From Clostridiales bacterium (GTDB taxonomy: Bacteria > Bacillota_A > Clostridia > Saccharofermentanales > Saccharofermentanaceae): 16,019 bases of DNA. Positions 13,578 through 16,019 of this stretch are shown one piece after another. The position numbers and the translations under genes are program-made. The notes under the pieces are model-generated. The model did no database searches. It was given only the letters and a program-made list of their open reading frames with translations, and was not told where the DNA came from. Numbering within the stretch: position 1 is the stretch's first letter; the number at the start of each line of letters is the position of its first letter. The stretch is from the NCBI GenBank assembly GCA_017649745.1, contig JAGCGE010000137.1, forward strand, positions 1 to 16,019, given 5' to 3'.

Positions 13578-14621
13578 CTCGTTTATAATCAGCGCTTTTA
13601 TCTCTTTTTCATATGACTTGCTGTATGAATCTGATAGATAAACTACATAGCTGTTATCTTCAGGAATGAGAATGATAACGGCAAACAGGTCATCAGCTCT
13701 TACCGTTCTGGTGTAGGTTTCTTTTCCGTTGATCATTTCTTTCTCGAACTTGTAGGTCAGGATCTCGTCAAGACTGTCCTCGCTTACTCTTCCTCTGTTG
13801 AACAGGGCCTTCGGATAATTGAAAAAGAACGTGTAGTTGGTATCGTAAAAATGATTCTCACCGTCGAAGGCTCTCTGGTCAGTAGCTTTTGAGATAAGCT
13901 CGCGTCTTTCTTTGGCGCTCGCGTCAAGGTCATAACTGCTGAGGGTTCCATTGTCGTAAAAATACATCATTTCGATCTCTGTAAGGAGTTCTTCATTGAT
14001 GTCGCTGAAGTCGTAGCTCAGGTCCGAATAGTAGACGCCGAAGCCTTGTCCTAACGCGTTGTCTGCGTATTCGCCGGAGAGTTTGTACATGATAGCGCCG
14101 TTCTCTCCTTTGTTGCTGTGAAAACAATTCCACACTTTATCATTGAACTCATCGAACTCGGTTGATTCATATGTTCCGTTCTTTATTCTGTAGAGTCGCT
14201 CGATCTTGGAATACGGGGATGAAAACGAGAATGCTTTTGAGGGGATATCTGTCTCACCCTTATTTTTCTCCTTGATCTTCACGGTGTAGTAGATCATGTC
14301 GCAGCCGACTGCGCCTTTCATCTTGAGAAGCTTGTCGCAATCGAGCATTTCAGTCGCTTTTATATACTCTTTCTTGGTGATCTCGTATTCTTCGTTCATC
14401 TCTTCGGTCGTGCCCTGATTGGTCGTCCTGTATTTGAGATAGTATTTTGAGGAAGACTGATAGACCGTGAGGTCGGCATCATAATGACCTGTGTAACCGC
14501 CGCTGTAATGAATATTAACTGATTCGATCTTAGGATCTTTTTCGAAAAGATCAGCGCAGTTTGTGATGCAAAAAGTAAACGTTAGGATCATCAGGATCGC
14601 AGCTATAGTTCTCTTATTCAT
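13572..14621 (-). CDS. Putative lipoprotein, unknown function
   Basis: This 349-residue protein has an N-terminal signal (MNKRTIAAILMILTFTFCITNC) whose end resembles a lipobox but has Asn instead of Gly/Ala before the Cys (ITNC), so lipidation is uncertain; secretion is likely. The mature part is rich in Tyr, Asp, Glu and Lys, with repeated strand-like segments (NIHYSGGYTGHYDADLTVYQ), suggesting an extracellular beta-rich domain. No catalytic motif is visible and I recognise no family. The start is supported by a GGGGG run 8 bp upstream (plus-strand CCCCC at 14630-14634). Confidence 0.75.
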   Translation of the reverse strand: MNKRTIAAILMILTFTFCITNCADLFEKDPKIESVNIHYSGGYTGHYDADLTVYQSSSKYYLKYRTTNQGTTEEMNEEYEITKKEYIKATEMLDCDKLLKMKGAVGCDMIYYTVKIKEKNKGETDIPSKAFSFSSPYSKIERLYRIKNGTYESTEFDEFNDKVWNCFHSNKGENGAIMYKLSGEYADNALGQGFGVYYSDLSYDFSDINEELLTEIEMMYFYDNGTLSSYDLDASAKERRELISKATDQRAFDGENHFYDTNYTFFFNYPKALFNRGRVSEDSLDEILTYKFEKEMINGKETYTRTVRADDLFAVIILIPEDNSYVVYLSDSYSKSYEKEIKALIINEL

Positions 14622-14649
14622 CGTGTTTTCCCCCGTAACTCTTTCTTAT

Positions 14650-14658
14650 GGTTGGATT
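14650..14658 (+). repeat. Single copy of the GGTTGGATT motif
   Basis: GGTTGGATT with preceding TTAT lies in the divergent intergenic region between the lipoprotein and kinase genes. A weaker TGGAA follows at 14691-14695, 3 bp off the 41-bp spacing of the complete pairs, so this may be a decayed arm. Confidence 0.5.
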
Positions 14659-14731
14659 TTAGGAATAACGGCGATTATCCTCAATAAAAATGGAATAACT
14701 TGCATGATATTTAATGTAATCTGCATAAGTA

Positions 14732-14740
14732 TGGTATGAT
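14732..14740 (+). promoter_or_regulatory. Extended -10 promoter for the kinase/nucleosidase operon
   Basis: TGG followed by TATGAT (14735-14740) lies 22 bp before the ATG at 14763. The -35 region is poor. Confidence 0.45.
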
Positions 14741-14762
14741 GGTCTGAAAATGGAGGAAGAAT

Positions 14763-15260
14763 ATGGATGTGATAATCATCAACGGGCCGATGGGTGTAGG
14801 TAAGACGACCGTCGGTAAATTTATAGCAGACAGGGTGCCGGGAACCGCTTTTATAGACGGTGACTGGTGTATGGATCTGCATCCTTTTGTCGGTAACCGG
14901 GAGACCAGAGCAATGGCTGTCAACAATATCCTTCATATGGCAGATAATTATCGAAAAAGTTCGCTATGTAAGCTCATAGTTATCGTCTGGCTGATCGATG
15001 ATGATAAAGTCGAAAATGAGCTTGTATCAGGACTTGGAGATCTTGGACTTAATGTCGAAAACATCACGCTGATCTGTAATGAGGAACAGCTAAGAAGACA
15101 GTGGGAAGAAGACAATAACTGCGAATGGAGAACTGATGAATGGCTTAGTGTCAGCCTTAGATCTCTTAGTGTTTTCGAAAAGAAAGATAATTGCATTGAA
15201 TCGAACGGTTTAACTGTTGAGGAAGTTGCAGAAAAGATTATAGCGAGGATAGAAAGATGA
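14763..15260 (+). CDS. P-loop kinase-like NTPase (AAA_33/AAA_18 type)
   Basis: This 165-residue protein starts with a hydrophobic strand and the Walker A motif GPMGVGKTT (Gly8 to Thr16, with catalytic Lys14), followed by FIDGDWCMDLHPF, where the Asp is placed to bind substrate or magnesium. A second strand, LIVIVWLID, and a C-terminal LTVEEVAEKIIARI helix complete a small nucleotide-kinase-like fold. Such proteins often phosphorylate nucleosides or other small metabolites; the substrate is not identifiable here. GGAGG lies 6 bp before the start. The stop overlaps the nucleosidase start by 4 bases, so the two are translationally coupled. Confidence 0.88.
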   Translation: MDVIIINGPMGVGKTTVGKFIADRVPGTAFIDGDWCMDLHPFVGNRETRAMAVNNILHMADNYRKSSLCKLIVIVWLIDDDKVENELVSGLGDLGLNVENITLICNEEQLRRQWEEDNNCEWRTDEWLSVSLRSLSVFEKKDNCIESNGLTVEEVAEKIIARIER

Positions 15261-15940
15261 AGATTGGAATAATCTGTGCTGATGATAATGAGGTAATACC
15301 TGTTATCGAGGCTATGGAAGTTACGAAGATAACAGAGAAAGCGATGCTTAAGTTCTATGAAGGTAAGCTGTGTGGCAAGGATGTTGTTGCACTCTACTGC
15401 GGTGTTTGCAGGGTAAATGCGGCAATTGGAACGCAGTTGCTGATCGATATGTTCAATGTTGATATCGTGATCAACGAAGGTGTTGCTGGTGGCATCGATC
15501 CAGAAGTGAAGGTTTTCGATACGGTCGTATCAACTGAGGTGACATATCGTGATATCCAGGAGGGCGTCCTTACGGATTATCATCCGTGGATGAAGTCGGA
15601 GTGGTTTAAAAGCGACGAGAGACTCGTTGAGATCATGCACGAAGTGGCATCTTCCGTTAAGACGAAGGGTACGATCAGATTCGGAAAGACGCTGACGAGT
15701 GAGCACTTTGTCGATGATGAGGGACGTGATGAGATCATCAGCAGATTCGATCCTTTGTCGGTTGATATGGAGACCGCTGGAATGGCACATGTATGCTATG
15801 TTAACGAGGTTCCGTTCATCTCTATAAGGAGCATTACTGATACGGCTGAGCACAGTGGTTCTGCGAATTATGAAGAAAACCTTCAGGAAGCGGTATTGAT
15901 CGTAAGAGATATCGTTATGGAATTTATTAAGAGATATTAA
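15257..15940 (+). CDS. mtnN: 5'-methylthioadenosine/S-adenosylhomocysteine nucleosidase
   Basis: This 227-residue cytosolic enzyme cleaves adenine from methylthioadenosine and S-adenosylhomocysteine, relieving product inhibition of methyltransferases and salvaging sulphur. Glu12 aligns with the conserved Glu of MTAN. GVCRVNAAIGTQ corresponds to GxGxVNAA, NEGVAGGI to the NTGSAGG loop, Glu172 in VDMETAGMA is the ribose-binding Glu, and Asp195 in SITDTAE is the catalytic Asp. The length matches the family. The Cys in GVCRVN is a variant of the usual Gly-Lys. The gene overlaps the upstream kinase by 4 bp (ATGA). Confidence 0.9.
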   Translation: MKIGIICADDNEVIPVIEAMEVTKITEKAMLKFYEGKLCGKDVVALYCGVCRVNAAIGTQLLIDMFNVDIVINEGVAGGIDPEVKVFDTVVSTEVTYRDIQEGVLTDYHPWMKSEWFKSDERLVEIMHEVASSVKTKGTIRFGKTLTSEHFVDDEGRDEIISRFDPLSVDMETAGMAHVCYVNEVPFISIRSITDTAEHSGSANYEENLQEAVLIVRDIVMEFIKRY

Positions 15941-15959
15941 CAGAAGGGAGTGACAAACA

Positions 15960-15995
15960 ATGTTCGTTCGAGATAACTACTCGGTGCAGTTCTAA
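15960..15995 (+). CDS. Eleven-codon ORF (possible leader peptide)
   Basis: ATG at 15960 opens a frame that encodes MFVRDNYSVQF and stops at TAA. GAAGGGAG (15943-15950) lies 9 nt before it. It sits 19 bp after the nucleosidase stop and the window ends soon after. It could be a translated leader, the start of a frameshifted gene, or chance. Confidence 0.3.
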   Translation: MFVRDNYSVQF

Positions 15996-16019
15996 TAACT
16001 GACAGCAGATTGTATCGAG

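Overview
The window reads as a chromosomal stretch of a moderately AT-rich Gram-positive anaerobe, most likely a member of the Clostridia (Bacillota). This rests on gene style: strong AGGAGG-type ribosome binding sites, extended -10 promoters, lipoprotein signal peptides and tightly packed short operons of small enzymes. It is not a species identification. I see no rRNA, tRNA, CRISPR array, phage gene or recognisable transposase.

Layout. The left edge cuts a Cof-type HAD phosphatase. It is followed by a fused P-loop kinase/SAM-methyltransferase gene that ends in a clear terminator. A 429-bp gene-poor stretch then carries the first of two similar repeat structures. Next comes a rightward block (2379-10541): a histidine kinase and OmpR-type response regulator, a zinc-ribbon membrane protein, a lipoprotein-anchored N-terminal-nucleophile (Ntn) amidohydrolase, an MFS transporter coupled to a DUF3592-like membrane protein, and a hexapeptide O-acetyltransferase coupled to a methyltransferase. 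A leftward gene (10528-11550) encodes an APE-like endonuclease/exonuclease/phosphatase (EEP) with an apparent ribbon-helix-helix N-terminus. Upstream of it lies a second gene-poor stretch with the second repeat structure and an unlisted 51-residue membrane-protein gene on the minus strand.

The right part holds a HIT hydrolase, a second stand-alone methyltransferase, the C-terminal remnant of an alpha/beta hydrolase, a leftward putative lipoprotein, a P-loop kinase translationally coupled to an MTA/SAH nucleosidase, and finally an 11-codon ORF with a good Shine-Dalgarno.

The most unusual signal is a 9-base motif, GGTTGGATT or GGTTGGAAA. It occurs in both intergenic regions as pairs in the same orientation with start-to-start spacing of exactly 41 bp in all four pairs. 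In each region one pair faces left and one faces right, so the two structures are nearly the same size (229 and 231 bp) and have the same inverted architecture, although the DNA between the motifs is largely diverged. This looks like a conserved protein-binding array, structured RNA/DNA element or miniature mobile element. The EEP nuclease beside the second copy is a candidate partner, by inference only.

Functionally, three methyltransferases that would make S-adenosylhomocysteine and one nucleosidase that would remove it lie within 16 kb. The genes are in separate operons, so a shared pathway is not shown.
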